32,977 nt of DNA, from NCBI GenBank assembly GCA_015486145.1, contig WFSH01000115.1, forward strand, positions 1 through 32,977, in the 5' to 3' direction. Of the stretch, positions 24,504-31,207 are shown piece after piece. Made by a program: the position numbers and the translations under genes. The stretch's first letter is position 1, and each line of letters opens with the position of its first letter. The notes under the pieces were generated by a model. The model searched no databases. It was not told the DNA's origin and worked only from the letters and a program-made list of their open reading frames with translations. Source of the DNA: Mesoaciditogaceae bacterium. Lineage in GTDB: Bacteria > Thermotogota > Thermotogae > Mesoaciditogales > Mesoaciditogaceae.

Positions 24504-24914
24504 TCACAAAAACCATCCCAAAGTTGCTCCAACAAGCAGACCAACTATTACTTCAGATACCTTATGGCCTGAAGAAGTGTTGAACTTTTCTTTGGTGAGT
24601 TTTTCAAGAGCTTCAGAATGTCGACCAACCTCTTGTCTCAAATGCAAAGCATCTGTGACTACAACGGTTGCAAAAATGAGAGCTATGGCAAATTGAGAAC
24701 TCGAAAATCCCATACCCTTTCCTATTGCCATGGCCAAGCCTGAAACTGTTGCCGTGTGTGCGCTAGGCATTCCACCAGTGGAAGCGTAAACCTTGAAGTC
24801 CCACTTTCTTTCTCTGAACAATTTCAGAATTAACTTCACGCTTTGCGCCGTCATCCACGACAATATGGCCGCCCACAAATACACATTCCAAAATACTTTT
24901 ACAATCTCAGTCAT
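24504..24914 (-). CDS. Divergent PAP2-family membrane protein (YuiD/DUF212)
   Basis: A 136-residue membrane protein with three to four hydrophobic helices and the family motifs STGGMPSAHTATVSG, RQEVGRHSE and SGHKVSEVIVG. Related proteins are distant PAP2 phosphatases acting on lipid phosphates; the precise substrate is unknown. It starts three bases after the metallophosphoesterase gene, with a weak AAGGA site. Confidence 0.9.
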   Translation of the reverse strand: MTEIVKVFWNVYLWAAILSWMTAQSVKLILKLFRERKWDFKVYASTGGMPSAHTATVSGLAMAIGKGMGFSSSQFAIALIFATVVVTDALHLRQEVGRHSEALEKLTKEKFNTSSGHKVSEVIVGLLVGATLGWFL

Positions 24915-24917
24915 CGT

Positions 24918-26135
24918 TCAATTTATCCTTGTCCTGCTTATAAGCCTTGTTTCAACCACAAAATCATCTCTGTCTTTTTTTACCAAAATATAATTCATCT
25001 CTATCTTTTTGTGAAATGTAACCTGCCCGTACTTTCCCACCGATCTCTCGACTAACGGTCTCCATGTTCCGGTGTTAGCATAATATTTTGAACCTGAAGG
25101 TGTTGGAATAATGTGAAAATCTGGCATGTGATTGTGACCAAAGAATACCATTTTCAAACGGGAGTAATCTATGTCAGGTGGTTCTTTGGAGTACCCTGCC
25201 ACGTTCTTTGAGGTTAATTTCCAATCCGGGTTTGTTTCGGAGTTTAATATTTTTTCGGCCCTCATTTTAAGGTAATTTGTTTCTTTAAATCTGAAGATAT
25301 CATCGACGAGTTTGGTAATTCTTCTCCCAAACTCAAACCACCCCGCTTTTTGAGTAAAAAAATCACTCAGCCAATAACTGTGTGGAAACTTTACCCTGGT
25401 CCACGCTCTGGCTTCCTCGCTGCGAAATGCCATGAAAAAACTCCGCCTCCACTCTTTCATGAGATCAACGGGAAGCTTGTAAATGTACGTCACGTACTTC
25501 AACCAATCTACAGCATAAGAAACTGGTCTCACGTTATCGTAATCTCTGACCACCTCTTCTGGCAATTTTGTGGACCTCAAAATGGGTTCGAAATATTTCA
25601 TCGTGTAACGCGTTATATAATCCCCTATAGGGGGAACCAGGTGTCCATCTTGCATGTAAGCAAAAGAATTTGCCACATCGTATTGATTTCCGTGCTGCGC
25701 AAAGATACCAAATTCTTCGTCGTAGAAATGGGGAACGATCTTAAAGTTGGGAGATCCGATCTTTTCCAACAACGCTTCTTTCAACTTGTCGTTCACGAGT
25801 ATGTAGTAATCATGATTTCCAACCACATACACAATCTTATGATGTTTGGAGAAATTCATCAAAGCGTTGAAAAAAAGTTTGTGCTTGTTGAAGATCATCT
25901 CAATAACATCTCCATCTAAGGAGTTACAAAGATCGAAAAAGTTAATAAGTCCCATCTGCTTAACAGCATCACTTTCTAAAATTTCAAAACCGTCTCCGAT
26001 TATTACAAGTTCAGCGTTTCTATCAGCTTCATCCACATCTTCTAAAAGTTTGTAAAACTCACGATCGTAAGCAAAATCATCGCTTGCTGAGCCATCTCCG
26101 ACGTGAAGATCGCTGACGAAAAGCTTCAAGGACAT
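24918..26135 (-). CDS. Calcineurin-like metallophosphoesterase, LpxH-like
   Basis: A 405-residue protein. The two-metal motifs are FVSDLHVGDG, VIIGDGFEIL (LpxH proteins have GDLFE), VGNHDYY, FAQHGNQYD and FFGHNHMPD near residue 345. The usual LpxH is about 240 residues; the extra roughly 150 residues between the GNHD and GHNH motifs form an insert of unknown role. Substrate cannot be told from sequence. The ATG at 26135 starts three bases after the mutase stop; a GTG at 26141 overlaps it. Confidence 0.85.
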   Translation of the reverse strand: MSLKLFVSDLHVGDGSASDDFAYDREFYKLLEDVDEADRNAELVIIGDGFEILESDAVKQMGLINFFDLCNSLDGDVIEMIFNKHKLFFNALMNFSKHHKIVYVVGNHDYYILVNDKLKEALLEKIGSPNFKIVPHFYDEEFGIFAQHGNQYDVANSFAYMQDGHLVPPIGDYITRYTMKYFEPILRSTKLPEEVVRDYDNVRPVSYAVDWLKYVTYIYKLPVDLMKEWRRSFFMAFRSEEARAWTRVKFPHSYWLSDFFTQKAGWFEFGRRITKLVDDIFRFKETNYLKMRAEKILNSETNPDWKLTSKNVAGYSKEPPDIDYSRLKMVFFGHNHMPDFHIIPTPSGSKYYANTGTWRPLVERSVGKYGQVTFHKKIEMNYILVKKDRDDFVVETRLISRTRIN

Positions 26136-26137
26136 AC

Positions 26138-27808
26138 TCACACAACACTCACAATCTTCGAAATCTCATCCTTCACCTTGTCTAAAAGTTCTAAGGCGTC
26201 ATCTCGTTTTTTAAAATTCATGGCCATGATGTAAAATTTTATTTTCGGTTCCGTTCCCGAAGGTCTTACATACACGGTTAAATTACCTCCAAAATTCATT
26301 CTCAAAACATTTGAGGGTGGAATGTCATCAATTCCTCGGTCGTAATCAACAACCTCAGTCAGTTTATATCCCGAAAGTTCGGAAGGTGGATTTTTGCGCA
26401 AAAAGTCCATTATGGAGTCTATCTTGCCCATCCCTTCCTCACCTTCAAAAACAGGCGCGAATTGTGTTTCAAAATAGTAACCGTACTGCTCGTATATTTC
26501 GTTTAAAGCATCGATAAGTGTCATTCCGCGTTTTTTATACTCCGAAGCCATTTCACAAGTGTACATTATCGCCGTGGCAGAATCTTTATCATACACAAAA
26601 TCTCCAATGTTGTATCCGTAACTTTCCTCAAAAGAAAAAAGTACATCTTTACCCGATTTTCTTAAATCATCTGCTTTGTTACATATCCACTTAAATCCCG
26701 TGAGCACTTCTACAACTTCAACTTCAAAAGATCTTGCTACCTTCGCGAACAGTTTAGAAGATACTATGGACTCAATAACTACGGGATATGTAGGCATCCC
26801 ACGCTTAGAGTACCTGTCGAGAATAAATTTCAAAAGCAACACACCCATTTGATTACCATCTATTCTGACAAACTTACCTCGATGCTTTACCATGACACCC
26901 ATACGATCTGCATCCGGGTCTGAGGCAAGAATGATATCAGAGTCCAGTCTTTCCGCATCTTTTATTGACAATTCAAATGCCCGTGGATCTTCGGGATTGG
27001 GATATTCGACAGTTGGAAAGTCGCCATCAGGTATTGCCTGTGCTTCCTGAACATACGGATTAAACCCGTCTTTTTTGAGAAGTGAAGGAACAATTTTCAC
27101 ACCTGTTCCATGAAGAGGAGTGTAAACGATTTTTAACGATGGATCCACCTCTTTAAATGAAAGTGCCAATGCTTTCTTAAAATACGTCTGGTCTATTTCC
27201 GTTCCCAGCATCTGGATCAAGTGCTGTTTTTTTGCCTCTTCCATGGGCATGCGTTTAATTTCTCCAAATGACTCTATCGCTTTATACTCTCTGATTATAC
27301 CTTCATCGTGTGGAGGTATAACTTGTGCTCCATTTTTCCAATAAGCTTTATAACCATTGTACTTTGGTAAGTTGTGACTTGCCGTGATCATCACGCCAGC
27401 AGTTGCTTCCAACTGTCTTACCGCAAAAGACAAAATTGGAGTTGGTCTGAACTCCTCAAATAAATAGGCTTTTATGTTGTTGGCGGCGAATATTTCTGCC
27501 GTTTCAGCCGCAAATTCCGGGGACATATGACGAGTATCGTAGGATATTACAACACTTTTGGAATCCTTTACAACTTTATTTATGTAGTTTGCAAAAGCTT
27601 GTGTAGCTCGTCCAACGGTGTAAAAATTCATTCTGTTATCTCCGAGCCCTATTATTCCACGCATTCCACCTGTTCCAAATTCCAACTCTTTGTAAAATGC
27701 GTCCTGAAGTTCGTCTTCATCGGTGTTTCGCAATTTTTCTTTGTCCTCCTCAGATATGCTCGAATCTGAGAGCCATTTTTGGTATCTCATCAAAGCTTCT
27801 TTTTCCAC
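26138..27808 (-). CDS. Phosphoglucomutase/phosphomannomutase, PgcA-like
   Basis: A 556-residue alpha-D-phosphohexomutase interconverting glucose 1- and 6-phosphate or the mannose forms. EFGTGGMRG opens the family, TASHN holds the catalytic serine, DPDADR binds Mg2+, SFEESYGY reads the sugar and RPSGTEPKIK binds phosphate. I prefer GTG at 27808, preceded by AAGAAAGGAG, because the protein then begins where PgcA proteins do. An ATG at 27838 would add ten residues but lacks a ribosome site. First gene of the five-gene minus-strand run ending in rnhB. Confidence 0.92.
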   Translation of the reverse strand: MEKEALMRYQKWLSDSSISEEDKEKLRNTDEDELQDAFYKELEFGTGGMRGIIGLGDNRMNFYTVGRATQAFANYINKVVKDSKSVVISYDTRHMSPEFAAETAEIFAANNIKAYLFEEFRPTPILSFAVRQLEATAGVMITASHNLPKYNGYKAYWKNGAQVIPPHDEGIIREYKAIESFGEIKRMPMEEAKKQHLIQMLGTEIDQTYFKKALALSFKEVDPSLKIVYTPLHGTGVKIVPSLLKKDGFNPYVQEAQAIPDGDFPTVEYPNPEDPRAFELSIKDAERLDSDIILASDPDADRMGVMVKHRGKFVRIDGNQMGVLLLKFILDRYSKRGMPTYPVVIESIVSSKLFAKVARSFEVEVVEVLTGFKWICNKADDLRKSGKDVLFSFEESYGYNIGDFVYDKDSATAIMYTCEMASEYKKRGMTLIDALNEIYEQYGYYFETQFAPVFEGEEGMGKIDSIMDFLRKNPPSELSGYKLTEVVDYDRGIDDIPPSNVLRMNFGGNLTVYVRPSGTEPKIKFYIMAMNFKKRDDALELLDKVKDEISKIVSVV

Positions 27809-27842
27809 GAGGTCGAACACTCCTTTCTTGTATATCATAGGC

Positions 27843-27872
27843 TTGACTTTCTTACCGTATATATTGTACAAT
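27843..27872 (+). promoter_or_regulatory. Promoter for tRNA-Val
   Basis: TTGACT (27843-27848), an 18-base spacer and TACAAT (27867-27872) give a good sigma-70 promoter ending 25 bases before the tRNA. The -10 lies in ATTGTACAAT, a perfect palindrome, so the opposite strand reads TACAAT too and may serve the phosphohexomutase gene. Confidence 0.65.
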
Positions 27873-27897
27873 AAAATTCACCGTAGGCATAATGTGT

Positions 27898-27972
27898 GGG
27901 TGTGTAGCTCAGTGGGAGAGCGCTTCCCTCACACGGAAGAGGTCATAGGTTCAATCCCTATCACACCCACCA
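27898..27972 (+). tRNA. tRNA-Val (anticodon CAC)
   Basis: A 75-base cloverleaf: acceptor GGGTGTG/CACACCC, D arm GCTC/GAGC, anticodon stem CTTCC/GGAAG with loop CTCACAC giving anticodon CAC, T arm ATAGG/CCTAT around TTCAATC, discriminator A and an encoded CCA. It is the only plus-strand gene in this stretch. Confidence 0.97.
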
Positions 27973-28256
27973 GAGTTTTGAGAGTCGTTCTTCCGCTCGA
28001 GAAATCTTCGTGTTTTTACAAAGTTCTATCAAAATTGTTCTCTTCACAGTCATATGAGCAACACTTTTGAATGGTGACACGTGTTGCCATTCATCCGTGG
28101 CTGCTTCCCTTTCTTGGTACATCCTGTGCCTTTCCTCGTAGCTATCGCCTCGGTCATGAAAATGGTCATTCCGGCCACCGAGCCGGAATGACCATTGAAG
28201 TGTTATCTACACCATCTCGCAGAGAACCTTTATTTTTAATCGACTGAGTAATAAAT
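27973..28256 (+). other. Intergenic block between tRNA-Val and the ABC ATPase
   Basis: This 284-base gap has no supported gene. It holds a perfect REP-like hairpin (28161-28196). A minus-strand frame is open from about 28206 to 27961 but has no ribosome site, runs through the hairpin and overlaps the tRNA, so it is not called as a gene. It could be decayed coding DNA. Confidence 0.6.
28161..28196. repeat. Perfect 15-bp REP-like hairpin
   Basis: The arms AATGGTCATTCCGGC and GCCGGAATGACCATT are exact complements around a six-base loop CACCGA. GTCATTCC-type palindromes are typical of dispersed intergenic repeats. On the minus strand it lies 60 bases after the ABC ATPase stop and is followed by only a short T run, so it might end that transcript weakly. 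Copies elsewhere cannot be seen from this window. Confidence 0.75.
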
Positions 28257-28988
28257 TCAGGAAAGACGCGCCATGAATTTCAAAGCTTTTTCTGTTTTTG
28301 GAGATATAAAAAATTCCTCCGGTCCCGATTCTTCCATTACCACACCATCATCCATAAAAACGATCCTATCCGCGGCGTAGCGTGCAAAGTTCATTTCGTG
28401 TGTTACAACGATCATCGTTGTCCCGCTATCCGCGAGTTCTTTCATGACACTTAGAACTTCCGCGGTCATTTCGGGATCGAGTGCCGACGTTGGCTCGTCA
28501 AACAATATCAAATCTGGTCTCATGGCCATGGCACGTGCTATAGCAACCCTTTGTTTTTGGCCTCCTGATAATTCCCCTGGGTAGCTGTTAAGTTTGTCTG
28601 AAAGCCCAACTCTGTTAAGCATCTCAATAGCTTGATCTCTCGCTTCTATTTTCCCTACCTTTTTGACTTTCACAAGTGGATAAACCACGTTTTTGAGGGC
28701 TTTCATATGTGGAAAAAGATTATAACTTTGGGATACAAAAGATATTTTGGCTCTTGCACGTCTCAGTACATTGGGATCTTTTTTCATCTTTTCACCATCA
28801 AAGATGATTTCTCCACCGTCTGGAAATTCAAGAAAGTTGATGGTTCTTAGAAACGTTGACTTTCCCGTTCCTGACGGCCCCATTATAACGACAACTTCTC
28901 CTTTGTTAACAACTAACGACACATCACGAAGGACAACAGTTTCCCCAAATACTTTTTTTACATGCTTTGCTTCCAACAAATTTGTCAT
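28257..28988 (-). CDS. Amino-acid ABC transporter ATPase, GlnQ/HisP-type
   Basis: A 243-residue ATPase of the polar amino-acid uptake family. Walker A is GPSGTGKST, the signature LSGGQKQRVAIARA, Walker B LILFDEPTSALDPE and the switch His is in VVTHEMNFAR. It powers the importer with the permease and binding protein encoded just upstream. The ATG overlaps the permease stop by four bases. Last gene of the operon. Confidence 0.95.
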   Translation of the reverse strand: MTNLLEAKHVKKVFGETVVLRDVSLVVNKGEVVVIMGPSGTGKSTFLRTINFLEFPDGGEIIFDGEKMKKDPNVLRRARAKISFVSQSYNLFPHMKALKNVVYPLVKVKKVGKIEARDQAIEMLNRVGLSDKLNSYPGELSGGQKQRVAIARAMAMRPDLILFDEPTSALDPEMTAEVLSVMKELADSGTTMIVVTHEMNFARYAADRIVFMDDGVVMEESGPEEFFISPKTEKALKFMARLS

Positions 28989-29725
28989 GGTATTGCCAGT
29001 CTCCTTTCAATGAGGTTGCTCAGAAAACTTAGCAAATAGGTCAAGGTAAAGTACATGAGCGCAACAGTTATATAGCTTTCGAAAGAAGCGAGAGCCATTG
29101 TGGCAACTTGAGTTCCGCGTTGAGTCAATTCACTTATCGCTATAACAGAAGCCAGAGAGCTGTCTTTCACAAGACTTATAAATTGTCCAGTTAGAGACGG
29201 AAGTGAATTTCTGAAAGCTTGAGGTAAAATCACATCGAAAAACCTTTCCTTAGGTGAAAGGCCAAGAGCTTCGGCTGTCTCAAACTGCTCTTTCGGTATC
29301 GATTGAATGCCAGCTCTTACTATTTCTATAACATAAGCTCCTTCGAAAGTGGACAGAGCTAAAACTGCTGCCCAAAACCTTGGTATGTTGACCAGTGTGC
29401 CAACTCCGTAATAAACTAAAAGGATGACAACAAGCAATGGAATGTTTCTAAAAAACACCACGTATAATCCCGACAAATCTCTCAGAGTTTCACTCTTTGA
29501 CACTTTCATTATTCCCCCAAAAACTCCAATTGCAAAAGAGATCACTATGCTTACAACAGAGATCTTCAACGTCATGAGAAGACCAAGGAAGTACAGCTTC
29601 AGGTAATGGGTTGGCACCACATTCCAATGAAATGGATATTGAAGAGACATAAAATAGTACATGATTCCGAAGGTCGCGGCGATAAGCGCCGCGATCGAAA
29701 TCTTTTTGAGAATTCTATACCTCAT
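28985..29725 (-). CDS. Amino-acid ABC transporter permease, HisM/GlnP-type
   Basis: A 246-residue membrane protein with about five to six helices. The EAA loop EALGLSPKERFFDVILPQAF contacts the ATPase, and FRNIPLLVVILLVYYG and SLVKDSSLASVI are typical of polar amino-acid permeases. One permease gene implies a homodimer. GAGGTGAT precedes the ATG, nine bases after the binding-protein gene. Confidence 0.95.
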   Translation of the reverse strand: MRYRILKKISIAALIAATFGIMYYFMSLQYPFHWNVVPTHYLKLYFLGLLMTLKISVVSIVISFAIGVFGGIMKVSKSETLRDLSGLYVVFFRNIPLLVVILLVYYGVGTLVNIPRFWAAVLALSTFEGAYVIEIVRAGIQSIPKEQFETAEALGLSPKERFFDVILPQAFRNSLPSLTGQFISLVKDSSLASVIAISELTQRGTQVATMALASFESYITVALMYFTLTYLLSFLSNLIERRLAIP

Positions 29726-29734
29726 GAAATCACC

Positions 29735-30517
29735 TCAAGAGTTTGGTTGGTAGTTATTGAACCATTTGTTGTATAGCTTTTGCCATTGTCCGCTTGCTTT
29801 CACATATGTTATGAACGTGTTTATCCAATTGAGAAGATCAAATTCACCTTGTTTTATTGCAATTCCGTAATTCTCGTTGGTTAATTCCTCATTTGTTGTG
29901 GAAAGCTGGGAATATTTACTTACCATGAACCCAACGTATGTAGAATCCCCAACAGCGATGTCAGCTTTTTTCATAGCAACTTGTATAGAGGCTTCGTCCA
30001 TTGACGCAAACTCTAAAATTTTCGCATTTTTGAAGAAAGCCCTCGCGGCATCGTCTCCAGTTGTTCCCATTTGAACAGCCACGATTAAATTTTTCTTTTC
30101 CAGCAGTTCTTTTAAAGTCGGTGGAGTTTTATAGACCTTATTGTTGTAAAGGATCTTTTGACCCACCGTGAAATAAGGTATTGAAAAGTTGACCATAATT
30201 GCACGCTTTGGAGTTATCGTCATCGCAGAGATTATCATGTCAAACTTTCCGGAGACTAAAGAAGGAAGGATCCCAGACCACCGTGTTGGAACAATTCTAA
30301 GCTTAACACCAAGTTCATTAGCCATGAGAGTAGCCAAATCCACATCAAAGCCAATGTATTTACCGCTGCTATTGATCCCTTCAAATGGCATATAGCCTGC
30401 GGCATCCATTCCGACGTTCAAATAACCAGACGAAATGATCCTCTGAAGCGCATCAGCACTCACGATAATTACCATAACGAGAATAAGTAACGAAACTACC
30501 ACAAGAACTCTTTTCAT
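29735..30517 (-). CDS. Amino-acid ABC transporter substrate-binding protein
   Basis: A 260-residue family-3 periplasmic-type binding protein. The signal peptide covers about 1-21 (MKRVLVVVSLLILVMVIIVSA) and has no lipobox cysteine. The mature part has the family patterns GYLNVGMDAAGYMPFEG, GFDVDLATLMANELG, MTITPKRAIMVNFSIPY with the carboxylate-binding Arg, and VAVQMGTTGDDAA. The ligand is a polar amino acid; a basic one is suggested only by the leader peptide. AAGGAGG lies eight bases before the ATG. The gene follows a leader with an attenuator-like structure. Confidence 0.93.
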   Translation of the reverse strand: MKRVLVVVSLLILVMVIIVSADALQRIISSGYLNVGMDAAGYMPFEGINSSGKYIGFDVDLATLMANELGVKLRIVPTRWSGILPSLVSGKFDMIISAMTITPKRAIMVNFSIPYFTVGQKILYNNKVYKTPPTLKELLEKKNLIVAVQMGTTGDDAARAFFKNAKILEFASMDEASIQVAMKKADIAVGDSTYVGFMVSKYSQLSTTNEELTNENYGIAIKQGEFDLLNWINTFITYVKASGQWQKLYNKWFNNYQPNS

Positions 30518-30546
30518 TTTAACCGCCTCCTTAGATTTTGGTATAG

Positions 30547-30578
30547 AAAAAGGGCCACATCTTTTTTAGGTGTGGCCC
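30547..30578 (-). terminator. Intrinsic terminator in the importer leader
   Basis: On the minus strand GGGCCACA (30578-30571) pairs with TGTGGCCC (30559-30552), with partial extra pairing inside the loop, and TTTTT (30551-30547) follows. It lies 30 bases ahead of the substrate-binding gene and inside the transcript, so it would stop most transcription unless the rival stem forms. Confidence 0.85.
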
Positions 30579-30637
30579 GGTGGGTTTGCTTTAACTTAAA
30601 AGCACACGTTCAAGTTTCCGCTCTTCCACCGGGCGGA
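30575..30637 (-). promoter_or_regulatory. Antiterminator and rival stem of the attenuator
   Basis: Two alternative pairings sit before the terminator. GCCCGGTGG (30634-30626) is an exact complement of CCACCGGGC (30583-30575), nine pairs that consume the 5' side of the terminator stem. TCCGC (30637-30633) pairs with GCGGA (30621-30617), which would hold GCCCGGTGG in a loop and free the terminator. This 1:2, 2:3, 3:4 layout is the classic attenuator pattern; regulation is inferred. Confidence 0.7.
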
Positions 30638-30699
30638 TACTTAACGTGATGCTTCCTGTTCAATTGGTTTAAAATCGGAATAATATATTTATCAATCAT
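30610..30699 (-). CDS. Candidate leader peptide, 29 residues
   Basis: A 29-codon ORF with ATG at 30699 and TGA at 30612-30610, within the importer leader. GAAGGG lies seven bases before the ATG. The key codons 15-20 encode RKHHVK: Arg, Lys, His, His, Val, Lys. They come just before the codons that include the antiterminator strand (codons 22-25), and the stop codon comes just after the rival stem. Stalling at these codons would leave the antiterminator strand free; finishing translation would cover it. No known leader family is recognised, and the peptide itself is not shown to be made. Confidence 0.55.
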   Translation of the reverse strand: MIDKYIIPILNQLNRKHHVKYPPGGRAET

Positions 30700-30732
30700 A
30701 CTTTTTCCCTTCTTATTAAAGAACTTGGATTT

Positions 30733-30762
30733 ATACTATCATTTAAACCTATGTTGTGTCAA
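30733..30762 (-). promoter_or_regulatory. Promoter of the amino-acid importer operon
   Basis: TTGACA (30762-30757), an 18-base spacer and TAGTAT (30738-30733) on the minus strand. Transcription would begin near 30725, giving a leader of about 210 bases that includes the peptide ORF and attenuator. The -35 sits in TTGACACAAC, which resembles the outward end of the neighbouring insertion-element remnant. Confidence 0.7.
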
Positions 30763-30878
30763 GTTGTAAAACGGTTTCTTTTTTATGTATTTGAAATATT
30801 ATAACTATTTTCCCTAAATATTCATATTCAAGACATATGTAATGACGGTTATCAAAAGTCCCTTGATAGCGTGAAATA

Positions 30879-31130
30879 ATTGCTGTAAAAAGGTAGAAAA
30901 GGTTGAATAGAGAAATAAAAAGAAGGGGAAGGGTAGTTGGTGCATTTACAAGCATCAAATCCTTCATTAGGTTGTTAGGCTCAGTTCTGCTTGACCAAAA
31001 CGAAGAATGGCTCACAGGCAGAAGATATTTGAATATGGAAACTGAGGAAGAATTTGAAGAAATGACTGTTTGAATTGAAAAACAAGGCTGTTTTCAGCTT
31101 TTAAGGATACAGGAATAATTTTACAGCAAT
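30879..31130. mobile_element. Internally deleted IS256-family remnant
   Basis: ATTGCTGTAAAA (30879-30890) and its exact reverse complement (31119-31130) flank the 3' end of an IS256-type transposase gene. These are the inner parts of degraded terminal inverted repeats; outside them the ends diverge (TTGACATAAC on the right). Most of the transposase is gone, so the element could not move by itself. No clear target-site duplication is visible. Confidence 0.7.
30897..31073 (+). pseudogene. IS256/mutator-family transposase, C-terminal fragment
   Basis: The frame reads KRLNREIKRRGRVVGAF, then LLGSVLLDQNEEWLTGRRYL and a short acidic end to TGA at 31071-31073. This is the conserved C-terminus of IS256-family transposases. 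The frame is broken just upstream by a stop (TAG) that fits a one-base insertion in the GAAAAGG run. The catalytic DDE region is absent. Confidence 0.85.
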
Positions 31131-31147
31131 ATCTTGACATAACCCAC

Positions 31148-31189
31148 AAAAAAAATCCCCTCCACTCAAAAAAAGGAGAAGAGGGATTT
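31148..31189 (-). terminator. Terminator after the LRR lipoprotein gene
   Basis: On the minus strand AAATCCCTC pairs with GAGGGGATTT, with one bulged base, and a run of eight T residues follows. It begins 19 bases after the stop codon of the leucine-rich-repeat gene. Confidence 0.8.
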
Positions 31190-31207
31190 AAAATATTCAA
31201 AAAAGGT

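Noticed and set aside
27961..28206. Minus-strand open frame with protein-like stretches in the tRNA-Val to ABC ATPase gap
   Set aside because: It has no ribosome site or good start codon, runs through the REP-like hairpin and overlaps the tRNA-Val 3' end antisense. It could be decayed coding DNA, but that is not supported well enough to call.
30518..30725. T-box or known amino-acid riboswitch in the importer leader
   Set aside because: I see no T-box AGGGTGGNACC motif and no lysine, glycine or SAM riboswitch core; the peptide ORF with competing stems explains the sequence better.
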